Source of the DNA: Algoriphagus antarcticus
Lineage (GTDB): Bacteria > Bacteroidota > Bacteroidia > Cytophagales > Cyclobacteriaceae
DNA length: 64,000 nt
Assembly: GCF_002150685.1 (NCBI RefSeq)
Contig: NZ_MSSW01000053.1
Coordinates: 35,291-99,290, forward strand
Reading direction: 5' to 3'
Shown here: positions 9,146-18,081 of the stretch, piece by piece
How positions within the stretch are numbered: the first letter of the stretch is position 1
Layout of the letters: every line of letters starts with the position of its first letter
Position numbers and translations under genes: made by a program
The notes under the pieces: generated by a model
Told to the model about the DNA's origin: nothing
Seen by the model: only the letters and a program-made list of their open reading frames with translations
The model's database searches: none

Positions 9146-9472
9146 AGACTCAAAATGTCATTAGACTATATGAATGTTCGCAATATTACACGTACAGTTT
9201 TGGAATCAATGGTTGAGGTTCAATTTCGGCTAATCCCTCCGCCGCGGTGGAGGGCTAGGGGGATTTTTTCATTTGAAAACCGTAGATAATTTGGGTACGT
9301 GCAAGATCGCGGATAATCATATTAGACTATTCAAAAATCTGTTAATGCTCAAAATGGCAAAGCGAATCGCTAATTTATCTTGGATAAAATGACTGAATAG
9401 TAATTGATAAAAATTCAAGTTGTCAACCTTCCTGATAAAGTGTAAATTACTCCATCACTAAACCCGAAAACG
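9146..9472 (+). other. Intergenic stretch with terminator-like element
   Basis: Between the GH95 gene and the secreted hypothetical gene. Apart from the G+C-rich hairpin near 9235-9269 I see no gene; the downstream half is AT-rich and should contain the promoter of the next gene, though no TAnnTTTG box is evident. Confidence 0.4.
9235..9269 (+). terminator. Rho-independent terminator-like hairpin after the GH95 gene
   Basis: CCCTCCGCC pairs with GGTGGAGGG (one G-T pair) across 9235-9254, followed by CTAGGGGGATTTTTT. A second pairing of AATCCC (9232-9237) with GGGATT (9260-9265) is possible. The tail GGGGGATTTTT recurs at 63966-63976, so this may be a dispersed element that doubles as a terminator. 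Confidence 0.55.
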
Positions 9473-10066
9473 ATGAAAACTTATCTTAGTGCACTAGTAG
9501 TCTTATTAGCTACTCTCCCAGCTTTTTCACAGAATGCCGTGATTCCTTCCAAAGAAATTCAAATCAAAACTGCAGTAATGGCTGCTCCCGATGAAAAGCA
9601 ACAGGATGCAACGGTTTTGGGCTACGATCAGAGTGGAGAGTTGGTAGAATTGAGAAAAGGTACAAATGGAATGATATGCCTAGCAGATGATCCTAATGGA
9701 AAAGGTTTCAGCGTTTCGTGCTACGCTACTGAATTAGAACCATTTATGGTAAGAGGCAGAGAACTTAAAAAAGAGGGAAAGGCATTTCAGGAGATCTTCG
9801 ACACCAGAGAAGCTGAAGCTAAAAGTGGAAAACTCAAAATGCCTAAGGAAGGCGCTACTCTTTTTGTCTTAACAGCTGACGCTGAAAAGTACGATATCAA
9901 TACTGGAGAAGTATCAGATACTTTTTTGAGATATGTGGTGTATTTACCCTGGGCTACCTCTGAGACTACCGGACTACCGCTAAAACCAAGCGCCCCTGGG
10001 ATGCCTTGGATCATGGATCCCGGTACACATAGGGCACATATCATGATTACACCTGCAAAAGATTAA
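9473..10066 (+). CDS. Secreted protein of unknown function
   Basis: A 197-residue protein with a clear signal peptide (residues 1-19, ending in PAFSQ). The mature part is soluble, with MICLADDPNGKGFSVSCY in the middle, two cysteines about ten residues apart, and a C-terminal stretch PGMPWIMDPGTHRAHIMIT. The balanced composition and the length of the open frame support a real gene. I do not recognise a named domain. It stands alone, with no co-directional neighbour closer than 120 bases; periplasmic or extracellular location is inferred from the signal peptide. Confidence 0.75.
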   Translation: MKTYLSALVVLLATLPAFSQNAVIPSKEIQIKTAVMAAPDEKQQDATVLGYDQSGELVELRKGTNGMICLADDPNGKGFSVSCYATELEPFMVRGRELKKEGKAFQEIFDTREAEAKSGKLKMPKEGATLFVLTADAEKYDINTGEVSDTFLRYVVYLPWATSETTGLPLKPSAPGMPWIMDPGTHRAHIMITPAKD

Positions 10067-10190
10067 TCTTTGACTAAGACTCATTTGATTTCTATTGGTG
10101 ATTGTGCCCGATAGTACATACATTTTAAAGCAAATTCCTTCAAAAACGGTTTTACTTTAGAAGTACGTCTCAATCTCAAAAAAACTGAAA

Positions 10191-10757
10191 ATGTCCTTTT
10201 TCACAGAGCAGATTTATAAAGACCTAGACTACACAAAGCTACCTCTTTCGATTTCAGAATATGAACACTGCACCTTTGATCAGTGCAATTTTTCTACCCT
10301 TGATTTAAGAGGGATACATTTTGAAAATTGCACATTCAGAAGCTGCGACTTGAGCAATGTAAAGGTACCTGATGTGTCTTTTCAGCATGTGAAATTTGAG
10401 CAGTGCAAGATGTTGGGGATTCACTTTCATGCCAGCAATCCATTCTTATTGGAATTTATCTTCCAAAATTGCCAGCTTGACTATTGCAGTTTTTACAACC
10501 TGAAGATTAAAAAATCAAAGTTTATTAATTGTAGGCTCACTGAAGCTGACTTTACACAAGCTGATTTGACTGCCTCTGATTTTCAGGGTTCTGATCTCAG
10601 CGGTGCAATATTTGACCGGACTATAACGGAGAAGGTAGATTTCAGAAATGCACTTCACTATTCTATTGATCCAGAAAGAAACAGAGTCAGAGGCGCTCGC
10701 TTCGACATGGATGGATTGCCTGGATTGCTAGTGAAGTATGGAATTAAGGTCGGGTGA
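10191..10757 (+). CDS. Pentapeptide-repeat protein
   Basis: A 188-residue soluble protein built of pentapeptide repeats of the A(D/N)LXX type, seen as runs of phenylalanine, leucine or cysteine at every fifth residue (for example TFDQCNFSTLDLRGIHFENC, and DFTQADLTASDFQGSDLSGA). It folds as a right-handed quadrilateral beta-helix. Size, the cysteine-rich first half, a short non-repeat break near residue 75-90 and the helical C-terminal cap resemble the Qnr/McbG group, members of which bind DNA gyrase. That role is only a possibility here. It is a single gene with no operon partners. Confidence 0.88.
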   Translation: MSFFTEQIYKDLDYTKLPLSISEYEHCTFDQCNFSTLDLRGIHFENCTFRSCDLSNVKVPDVSFQHVKFEQCKMLGIHFHASNPFLLEFIFQNCQLDYCSFYNLKIKKSKFINCRLTEADFTQADLTASDFQGSDLSGAIFDRTITEKVDFRNALHYSIDPERNRVRGARFDMDGLPGLLVKYGIKVG

Positions 10758-10782
10758 TCTTGGGTATTTTAAGTCTGGAATT

Positions 10783-11484
10783 CTATTGCCCTTTTTTGAA
10801 ACTATATGAGAAAGGCGCCTTGTGTGAACCTCCAGAATAAAGCTTTTCGTGTCGTTCCAAGATATTCAGACCAAGCATTTTACGTTGAAAATTTGCTCTG
10901 TTTTGAGTTTCACCAAGAATGGCATCATACACTTGCTTCAGCTCTTTCATTGTAAATCGCTCAGGAAGTAGATTGAAGCTTAAGAGCTTTTGATCCAAGT
11001 GAGTACGCAAGTATTCAAGCGCCTTTTCTACAATCTCATTATGATCCATCATCAACTTTGGCAGCTGATCGAAGTCATACCACTTTATCGAATCTGACAA
11101 CTCATCTGGCTTTGGCACCACATTCTCATAATTGATCAAGGCATAATAGCCTACCGTAATGAATCTACCAAGCAGCCAATGATTATCTAAAAAATATCCC
11201 TGCGCTTCTAGAATCGTTTGCATCACTTCAGGATTGAACCGCTCCATAGACCCAAAGGTGTGAAATTGCTCTAAGTAAATCTCGTCCAAACCTGTACGCT
11301 CAGATAACCCTCGGCTCACTGCAGCATCCAAGGGTTCATCCACTTTCACAAATCCTCCGGGCAAAGCGAAGGTTTGCATGTTATGGTATTCTAAAACCAA
11401 AATCTTGAGCTTTTCCCCAGAAAACCCAAAAATAACCGAGTCGTAAGAAATGTTTGAGAGGTATTCTTCTTTTGCTAAAGGCAT
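10783..11484 (-). CDS. Nudix-type transcriptional regulator (NrtR/AraR-like)
   Basis: A 233-residue protein if started at the ATG at 11482-11484. An upstream in-frame ATG at 11562 would add 26 unlikely residues and lies beyond the probable promoter box at 11525-11532, so I reject it. Residues 1-150 form a Nudix fold. The Nudix box at 44-66 keeps the spacing but reads R-G-L-S-E-R where catalytic enzymes have R-E-x-x-E-E, so hydrolysis is probably lost. Residues 165-233 are a winged helix-turn-helix (ERFTMKELKQVYDAIL onward). Such proteins repress sugar or NAD genes and bind a sugar or ADP-ribose derivative. The divergent carboxylesterase gene is a plausible target. Confidence 0.85.
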   Translation of the reverse strand: MPLAKEEYLSNISYDSVIFGFSGEKLKILVLEYHNMQTFALPGGFVKVDEPLDAAVSRGLSERTGLDEIYLEQFHTFGSMERFNPEVMQTILEAQGYFLDNHWLLGRFITVGYYALINYENVVPKPDELSDSIKWYDFDQLPKLMMDHNEIVEKALEYLRTHLDQKLLSFNLLPERFTMKELKQVYDAILGETQNRANFQRKMLGLNILERHEKLYSGGSHKAPFSYSFKKGQ

Positions 11485-11524
11485 ATGCAAAACTATGAAA
11501 TACTGGTATAAGAAATAGGATTTG

Positions 11525-11532
11525 CAAAAATA
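11525..11532 (-). promoter_or_regulatory. Bacteroidota-type -7 box for the Nudix-type regulator
   Basis: The minus strand reads TATTTTTG, an exact TAnnTTTG match, 41 bases upstream of the chosen start codon. No clear -33 TTTG lies at the usual distance. It supports the internal start at 11484. Confidence 0.45.
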
Positions 11533-11573
11533 AGCATTTACTATTATGTCACTTAGAAACAATAATACTTCCC

Positions 11574-13217
11574 ATGAAACCTAACTCAAAATCTCTCCAT
11601 ATTTTTACACTGGCACTTCTATTTGGAATATCAACCTCACTGAAAGCTCAAAACAATAATTCATTTGACGTGCAAACTAAAATCAAAAACGGAATGATTA
11701 CGGGTTCATACGACACCAAAACAACTATTCAAAAGTACTTTGGAATCCCCTTCGCGAAGCCTCCCGTGGGTGAACTTCGCTGGCAAGCGCCTCAGGCTCT
11801 GGACAATTGGTCTGGAGTAAAAGAAACCAAAAAATTTGGGCCAAGAGCTGTTCAAGCTCCGGTTTTTGGTGATATGGATTTCAAGTCTGATGGTATGAGT
11901 GAAGATTGCTTGTACTTGAATGTATGGACTCTTGCAGATCGAAACACCAAGGATTTACCGGTTTTGGTTTATTTCTATGGTGGTGGATTTGTGGCAGGGG
12001 ATGGTTCAGAACCGCGCTACAACGGTGAAGCTATGGCCAAAAAAGGGATCGTCGTCGTAACGGTGAACTATCGATTAAACATCTTTGGCTTCCTCGCTCA
12101 TCCAGACTTGAGTGCTGAAGCACCATATAAAGCCTCCGGAAATTATGGGTTGCTGGATCAACTGGCTTCACTGAAATGGGTGAAGGAGAACATCGCGGCA
12201 TTTGGTGGTGACCCTAACAAAGTAACTATTGCAGGTGAATCTGCAGGTTCGATCTCCGTAAGTTATCAGATGGCCTCGCCCCTTTCCAAAGATTTATTCG
12301 CTGGTGCTATCGGTGAGAGTGGTGCCGGGATAAACCCAACTTTGGCTCCTACCCCACTTGCGGAAGCAGAAAAAGAAGGATCTGAATTCGCTTCCAAAGC
12401 TGGAATTAAAAGCATTAAAGAATTCAGAGCACTTTCTACCAAGGATATTTACGAAATCTACAATGAGTCCAAGCGTTTTGGATTCCCAGTAGTTCTGGAT
12501 GGCTATTTTCTTCCAAAAACTCTTCCTGAGATTTTCGAAGCTAGAGAGCAAGCGATGGTTCCACTACTGGCAGGTTGGAACTCTGCCGAAATGCCAGGCA
12601 TGGCATTTATGCAAGGTCAGCCTTATACTCCTGAAGCTTTCATTGCAAAGGTGAGTGAAACCTACCCAAATGATTATGAAGAAGTATTGAGACTTCATCC
12701 GCATGCTAACGCAATGGAGGTAGAAAGATCAGCGACTAATTTGGCATCCGACAGATTTATTGCTTATTCTACTTGGAAATGGCTAGATCTGCATGCTAAA
12801 AATTCTGATCAGCCGGTTTACAGATACCTGTACAGCAAGCTACGTCCACCATTGAAGGATGCTAATTTAACCGCTGGACTTGCCGGAGGCACAATAGAAG
12901 GTGGTCCAAAAGCACCAGAGGCAATTGGTGCACCTCATGCTTGCGAAATAGAATATGCGTTGGGAAATCTACCTTTGGTGGATGTGTTTTCATGGACAGC
13001 TGATGATCACATAGTGTCAAAAACCTTTATGAATTACTTTGCCAATTTCATCAAAACCGGAAATCCTAATGGCGATGGACAGCCTGAATGGAATGGAATG
13101 AAAGGTGCTGATGCTACTCCGCCAGTGATGGTGATCAATACTGAAAGCAAACTGGTCAAGACAACAGATGATGCCCGATATCACTTTCACGACAAATCAT
13201 ACGGTAACATTAAATAA
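11574..13217 (+). CDS. Secreted type-B carboxylesterase
   Basis: A 547-residue alpha/beta hydrolase with a signal peptide (to about residue 24, SLKAQ). The nucleophile elbow GESAGS holds Ser223. FGGDPNKVTIAGESAG and the earlier EDCLYLNVW are the two classic type-B carboxylesterase signatures. A glutamate region and the final His around residues 430-455 (GAPHACEIEYALG) complete the expected triad. Substrate not predictable; in Bacteroidota such enzymes may deacylate plant or algal compounds. It is divergent from the Nudix-type regulator with only 89 bases between start codons, and surrounded by glycoside hydrolase genes. Confidence 0.93.
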   Translation: MKPNSKSLHIFTLALLFGISTSLKAQNNNSFDVQTKIKNGMITGSYDTKTTIQKYFGIPFAKPPVGELRWQAPQALDNWSGVKETKKFGPRAVQAPVFGDMDFKSDGMSEDCLYLNVWTLADRNTKDLPVLVYFYGGGFVAGDGSEPRYNGEAMAKKGIVVVTVNYRLNIFGFLAHPDLSAEAPYKASGNYGLLDQLASLKWVKENIAAFGGDPNKVTIAGESAGSISVSYQMASPLSKDLFAGAIGESGAGINPTLAPTPLAEAEKEGSEFASKAGIKSIKEFRALSTKDIYEIYNESKRFGFPVVLDGYFLPKTLPEIFEAREQAMVPLLAGWNSAEMPGMAFMQGQPYTPEAFIAKVSETYPNDYEEVLRLHPHANAMEVERSATNLASDRFIAYSTWKWLDLHAKNSDQPVYRYLYSKLRPPLKDANLTAGLAGGTIEGGPKAPEAIGAPHACEIEYALGNLPLVDVFSWTADDHIVSKTFMNYFANFIKTGNPNGDGQPEWNGMKGADATPPVMVINTESKLVKTTDDARYHFHDKSYGNIK

Positions 13218-13243
13218 GGAAGCTGATTGCTTCCTTATTTAAC
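13214..13243 (+). terminator. Terminator after the carboxylesterase gene
   Basis: AATAAGGAAGC (13214-13224) pairs perfectly with GCTTCCTTATT (13229-13239) over a four-base loop, starting at the stop codon. The T-tract after it is short. Confidence 0.7.
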
Positions 13244-13396
13244 TTATTGTGATTATACGGAATCTTGCCAGTAGAAAATTTATAGGATCAAAAATTCAAA
13301 GACACCTTGAATTCTGGTTTGTTCCGGTCATCGGTCTTCCAACCCATTGACCAAAGAGAATTCGCTTACTGGCAGAAAAGCGTACATACATATAAC

Positions 13397-14839
13397 TTAT
13401 TTATCATCTTTTATTTTATCTCTATCCTGAATCAAAAGCACCCAATCATCTTCTAATTCATTGGTTGGTGGCTGAAGGATTAGTGGACTAGAAGTGGAAA
13501 GTTTGGGAATAGTCTTTCTTTTACCATTTCGTGGATTGTACCAAAAGCCTTGCAGCCTTTCTCCTGTCATTTCAGTTAAATCCAACTTAACCTCACGCGG
13601 TTTGGCCAAGTAAACTAAGACATATGAACCATCGTTGGCAATTGCTGCACGTATTTGGTCTTCATTCTCTGGGTTATCTGATAAGATCAATTCCTGATCA
13701 GAAACAATTTTTGTGAAATCTATTTGTTTGAAAAACCTCTTGAAATACTGCATTGATTCAGCTCCTGGTCGCCTGAGCGCCTTTTTCCAATCAGTAAGGG
13801 TAGGAATCACAAAGGTCTCACCTTCCTTCTGCATCTGCCACACCGCATTATTGCCATAAGTAAACCCAGCAGCTCCAGCAAGCATATCCCAATAAGCAAG
13901 TACTCTTACATCATATCCGCTGAAGAAGCCCTCAGGGAAAATGGTTTTATCCTTAATATTTCCACTATCATCTACCTGGTCTGCAAATTCTCCCGATTTG
14001 AAATCCATATACTCCCAAAATTTTACGGGAATATCTTCATAAGCAGGCTCCCCATCTACGGTTGGTTTTTGAGGTCTCAAACCAAGGTCTTTTTTCGCAA
14101 ATCTGTACACTTCTAAGAACCTTTTTTCATGTCCACTTTGATACATATTGAAGTCTAGCCAAGCAGGGTTGTCCAATACATCAGAACTGGAACTAAACCC
14201 ACGAGGATGATAAGTAATCAGATGGCTTCCCTGATCACCTTCATCTAATCCTCTGGCCATTGCATCCCAAATTTGGGCTACCTCATTATTAGCCACCAGA
14301 CGATCCCCGCCTAAAATCCATACGAGGTTTTTATTTCTATACCTATTCCCCAAAAATCGTCCATAAGTCTCCGCGTTGGCGGCATTGAATATGATAGGCC
14401 CGGCACCGGGATGCTTACTGAACACCTTATCACCCCAAGTGGGTAAAATGCCCATAGTCAAACCATGCTTATTAGCCTCATCAATAATAAAATCTACATG
14501 TGAAAAATACGCTTCGTTTGGCTTGGTTGGATCCAAATCATGAAATGGCAGATCACCATTGGCATTTGGACTTCTCACGCCGTCTCTTTCTGCTAAAACA
14601 ACCGCCTGAATAACCGTAAAACCTTGTTTTGCACGGGTTTTTAAATAAAAAGTAGCTTCTTCCCTATCGAGTTTATGAAACAATTCCCAAGCAGTATCTC
14701 CAAGCCAAAAAAATGGCTCTCCAGCTGAATCTTCAAAGTATCTATTGTTGCTGGTGATCCGCAATTCTTGCGAATTCGCTACATTAAATAGGATTAAAAA
14801 GCATACAAGTAAAACTGAAATTCTTTTCATTTTTGTCAT
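13397..14839 (-). CDS. GH140-like (DUF4038) secreted glycoside hydrolase
   Basis: A 480-residue secreted protein; signal peptide to about residue 23 (NVANSQ). The N-terminal pattern RYFEDSAGEPFFWLGDTAWELFHKL with TFYLKTRAKQGFTVIQAVVL is typical of the DUF4038 (beta/alpha)8 family. GMILPTWGDK-like, LVWILGGDR and GEPAYEDI segments follow, the last including a conserved Glu; a small beta domain ends the protein. Characterised GH140 members are apiosidases acting on rhamnogalacturonan II; the substrate here is open. The first Met or Met4 could be the start. It begins nine bases after the stop of the PIF1-like gene, so it may be co-transcribed with that functionally unrelated gene. Confidence 0.88.
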   Translation of the reverse strand: MTKMKRISVLLVCFLILFNVANSQELRITSNNRYFEDSAGEPFFWLGDTAWELFHKLDREEATFYLKTRAKQGFTVIQAVVLAERDGVRSPNANGDLPFHDLDPTKPNEAYFSHVDFIIDEANKHGLTMGILPTWGDKVFSKHPGAGPIIFNAANAETYGRFLGNRYRNKNLVWILGGDRLVANNEVAQIWDAMARGLDEGDQGSHLITYHPRGFSSSSDVLDNPAWLDFNMYQSGHEKRFLEVYRFAKKDLGLRPQKPTVDGEPAYEDIPVKFWEYMDFKSGEFADQVDDSGNIKDKTIFPEGFFSGYDVRVLAYWDMLAGAAGFTYGNNAVWQMQKEGETFVIPTLTDWKKALRRPGAESMQYFKRFFKQIDFTKIVSDQELILSDNPENEDQIRAAIANDGSYVLVYLAKPREVKLDLTEMTGERLQGFWYNPRNGKRKTIPKLSTSSPLILQPPTNELEDDWVLLIQDRDKIKDDK

Positions 14840-14848
14840 TGGAATAAG

Positions 14849-17107
14849 TTACGAACTAGTGTTTCCTGCCACTACCATTTTGATCGTATTGTAATCGTAT
14901 TTTCCCTCAAAATGAATCCGAAGTGCTTGAAGATTCTTAATATTTTCGATTTGGGAATTGATCTCGGAAATAACCTCTACAGGCAGACAATCCTCCAGCT
15001 CTACCCGACCTTCTTCGATTCCTTTGGCCAGGTGGCCTTTGATAGTAGATTCAGCCAAGCCTCTCGCTACTACAATATCACCAATGCTTTTTCCTGAATT
15101 GATCATCCCGAAAGTGATCTCGTATGTCTCTCCCACTTTCCTTTTCAGATTTGATTTACCAGCCTTTTTTCTACCGGTTTTGTTACTGGCAAACTTTGGA
15201 TTATCGGCTGCGGCTTGCTTGGCAGCTTCAGCCAATCGAAGTCGAAGATTGATTTTGTCCTGCTCCAGATCATTCATTTTTCCAGGAATATTTCCTTCCA
15301 AAATTGAAGATATCAATCGACTTACTTTGCTTATTTCTCCATACTTTCTAAGTAAGCTTACCTCCAACTCTTCCAAGCTATTTGCATAGGTTTTAGTTCG
15401 GGAAAATCGCTCCACCTCCGCTCGGTGAACGAGTATTTTCTCCAAAGCATCTTTTAATAAGTTTTTGAAATAGGAAGCTCCTTTTTCCAATCGCTCCATC
15501 AATTTCTCTTTGTCATTCTGCTGTAAGAGGAAGCGCAGTTGATTGCTAAACTTCGCAGCAGTGCCCACTTCATTCCGTATCAGAGTGGCAATCACTCCCA
15601 CCGCTTTTTGCATTTCTGGATCTTCAAATTCCAGTGAGCTATCATTCTTTCGTTGGAAACTGTTGATCTCCTGAAGCAAGCCTGCCAAGTCGAAAGTCTC
15701 TCCTGACAAAATCGAAAGATAGCGCTGCTGGTAAGCCCCTAAAAGCTCATCTAGTTTCGAATTCTTTTTGGCACTCTCCACAAAAACCTGAACCTGTGAA
15801 TCGGATTGCAATGCATTGTTTTGAATCCTGGTCCTTAAGACCAACCCTTCCAAACTTCTCAAACGGCTGAGCGCCACATACACCTGACCTGGAGCAAAAG
15901 CATTTCCTACATCGATAATTGCCTGATCAAAGGTCAATCCCTGACTTTTATGGACCGTGACAGCCCAAGCAGTTTTGATGGGATACTGGCTAAATGTACC
16001 AATCACTTCCTCTTCCAGTTCTTTAGTATCTGTATTGATGATGTACTTTTTGTTCTCCCAAACCTCCTTTTTCAGCTTATAGACGAATTGAGCTCCTTCC
16101 AGCAAAACATTAATCTGATCATCTTTTAGTTCCTCCACTGTGGCAAGTTTACCATTGAAGTAATCCTGATTTCCGGATGAATCATTTTTGATAAACATCA
16201 CCTGAGCGCCAACTCGAAGTTCGAGTGATTTGGGAAGTGGATAGATGTTTTCGGGAAAATCATTTTCTATGGCAGCCTCGTAAAATCTCGACTCACCTTT
16301 CAGACCCATCAATCGATCCTGATTGATTTGATCTGCTTTGTAATTGTGAGTGGTGATGGTAATGCAATCTTTGATTTCGGCGATCTCATCCTGAGTTTTA
16401 TAGTGTTTATTCAAAAGGGCGATATCTTGAGTAGTCACCGTATTCTCACGCAGATGATTTAGCACCTCAATAAAGTCCTCGTCTTGCTGGCGGAAAATCT
16501 TATCAAGTTCCAGGTAAACCAACCCTGATTCCTGCAAAACTCTGGCTTCAAAGAAGTGCATGCTCGGATAAAAACCGCTGAGTACCTGCCATTCATTTTC
16601 ACGGACAATAGGAGGAAGTTGGAAAAGATCTCCGATCATCAACACCTGCACTCCGCCAAACGGGGTGTTAAAATTTCTCTTGACACTTCTCAGTCTGTAG
16701 TCAATCGCATCCAGTACATCAGCACGTAGCATACTGACTTCATCGATCACGAGCAATTCAATTGATTTCAGGACATTCTTTCTCAGTGCATTCAGCGGAT
16801 GCTTTCGAGTTAAGGTATGCTGAGTAAAACAACCATATTGGTCAGAGAAATTACCCTCCGGTTCATTCACCGGAAGGAAAAACCCAAGTGGAAATAAGAA
16901 CTGAGAATGAATAGTTACGCCGCCAGCATTCAGAGCAGCAATGCCAGTAGGCGCTACGATCACATGATTTTTGTGCGTCTGCAATGCTAGATTCTTCAGG
17001 AAAGTGGTCTTGCCAGTTCCTGCTTTTCCAGTTAAAAAAATCGGTGCTCCGGTGTTGTTGACAAACTTTGCAGCCAGCTCTAATTTGTCAGTACTTTGAT
17101 TTTCCAT
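14849..17107 (-). CDS. PIF1/RecD-like superfamily 1 helicase with C-terminal helix-turn-helix
   Basis: A 752-residue cytoplasmic protein. Walker A GKAGTGKT is at residues 27-34. Motif Ia is at APTGIAALNAGGVTIHS, motif II at LLVIDEVSMLRADVLD, motif III at MIGDLFQLPP. The C-terminal helicase motifs KTAWAVTVHKSQGLTFDQA and YVALSRLRSLEGLVL are near residues 385-425. A helical linker follows, and the last 100 residues carry an HTH_40-type domain (SIGDIVVARGLAESTIKGHL) usual in Bacteroidota members. It should unwind DNA 5' to 3', perhaps at G-quadruplexes or forks. A complete family member with all motifs intact. Confidence 0.92.
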   Translation of the reverse strand: MENQSTDKLELAAKFVNNTGAPIFLTGKAGTGKTTFLKNLALQTHKNHVIVAPTGIAALNAGGVTIHSQFLFPLGFFLPVNEPEGNFSDQYGCFTQHTLTRKHPLNALRKNVLKSIELLVIDEVSMLRADVLDAIDYRLRSVKRNFNTPFGGVQVLMIGDLFQLPPIVRENEWQVLSGFYPSMHFFEARVLQESGLVYLELDKIFRQQDEDFIEVLNHLRENTVTTQDIALLNKHYKTQDEIAEIKDCITITTHNYKADQINQDRLMGLKGESRFYEAAIENDFPENIYPLPKSLELRVGAQVMFIKNDSSGNQDYFNGKLATVEELKDDQINVLLEGAQFVYKLKKEVWENKKYIINTDTKELEEEVIGTFSQYPIKTAWAVTVHKSQGLTFDQAIIDVGNAFAPGQVYVALSRLRSLEGLVLRTRIQNNALQSDSQVQVFVESAKKNSKLDELLGAYQQRYLSILSGETFDLAGLLQEINSFQRKNDSSLEFEDPEMQKAVGVIATLIRNEVGTAAKFSNQLRFLLQQNDKEKLMERLEKGASYFKNLLKDALEKILVHRAEVERFSRTKTYANSLEELEVSLLRKYGEISKVSRLISSILEGNIPGKMNDLEQDKINLRLRLAEAAKQAAADNPKFASNKTGRKKAGKSNLKRKVGETYEITFGMINSGKSIGDIVVARGLAESTIKGHLAKGIEEGRVELEDCLPVEVISEINSQIENIKNLQALRIHFEGKYDYNTIKMVVAGNTSS

Positions 17108-17468
17108 TCAGCGAAACTACTATTTTTAAAAATGAATCGATTGGAGATAGAAGGCAAAAAGCTTCATCTACGTAATTTCGATTTTTTATTCCCCATCTCA
17201 AACTAAAATCTCCCTATCAAGAATCAATTGATTGAAAGAATATCAAAACTTAGAAAAAGCATTTTTACCACAGATCAAAAACTTCCAATAAAGCGCGTGC
17301 CATCGCACCCACTTTATCTCCGGTAAGAGATTACCCATTTCGCCCTTTTGAGACACATAAAAAATCCTAAATCCAATAATATAACTGCTCTGAACGCTCT
17401 TTCAGGCACATGGCACAACGTTGGTCTGTAATGAATCAAATACCATTATTCACTAAACCCAATTAACG
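17108..17468. other. Intergenic region between divergent genes
   Basis: AT-rich, between the PIF1-like helicase and the PRC-barrel gene; both promoters must lie here. No gene, repeat or clear promoter box was found. Confidence 0.4.
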
Positions 17469-17843
17469 ATGAATACCGAATATAATTTTCCAATAAGTAG
17501 CTCAACAGCTGCTAACTGTACTGTAAAAACATTAAGAGATGAATCAGTAGGAACTATCAAGGACATCATGCTTGACACCGAGACAGGTGAAGTAGCCTAT
17601 GTCATTATAGCAGTTGATTCAGGATTTCTAAATCTGGGAAGCAAGCTTCTAGCTCTGCCTTGGGCAGCATTTGATTTTCACGGTCACCAACGTGATGTAA
17701 TCGTTATAAATGTCGAAAAGGAAAAGCTGGAGAATGCTCCAGGTTTTGATAATGATGAATGGCCTGTAGGACCTCAGCACGAATTCATCAATAAAGTTCA
17801 TACTCATTATGGATTTGACAGAAGAAGGGCGTTTATTGAGTAG
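17469..17843 (+). CDS. PRC-barrel domain protein
   Basis: A 124-residue soluble protein. Residues about 12-80 form a PRC-barrel (NCTVKTLRDESVGTIKDIML, ETGEVAYVIIAVD, LLALPWAAF, DVIVINVEKEKLENAPGFD). The C-terminal tail DNDEWPVGPQ with a histidine-containing end is common in stress-linked Bacteroidota PRC-barrel proteins. No membrane segment or signal. The family serves as an adaptor fold in RNA processing, photosynthetic complexes and stress response; a specific role is not visible. A hairpin terminator follows, so it is a single-gene unit. Confidence 0.88.
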   Translation: MNTEYNFPISSSTAANCTVKTLRDESVGTIKDIMLDTETGEVAYVIIAVDSGFLNLGSKLLALPWAAFDFHGHQRDVIVINVEKEKLENAPGFDNDEWPVGPQHEFINKVHTHYGFDRRRAFIE

Positions 17844-17864
17844 GCGTGCGCTCAGAATCTGCAG

Positions 17865-17890
17865 GGCTCTCCATAATTGGGGAGCCTTTT
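17865..17890 (+). terminator. Terminator after the PRC-barrel gene
   Basis: GGCTCTCC (17865-17872) pairs with GGGGAGCC (17879-17886) with one G-T pair, followed by TTTT. The hairpin lies 22 bases after the stop codon. Confidence 0.75.
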
Positions 17891-18081
17891 GTGTTTATTA
17901 TGAATTTTATTGCCTACGGAAATGACTGAGGTTTTCCCACAGAGCCCAAGTGATTGATTATTTCCTTTACATCAGATATTAAAAGTTTCAGGTTTTTTCA
18001 AAACGGTACTTAAAACCTAGAATACCTACGACTTTTCATCTTTCACTAACTTATTTAAGAAAAAAACGCCTATCTATCAAA

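Noticed and set aside
9311..9326. 16-base match with the kbl end at 61434-61449
   Set aside because: AT-rich match of this length is expected by chance in 64 kb; no wider similarity.
14958..15389. 143-codon plus-strand frame opposite the PIF1-like gene
   Set aside because: Shadow of a strongly supported gene in the other strand.
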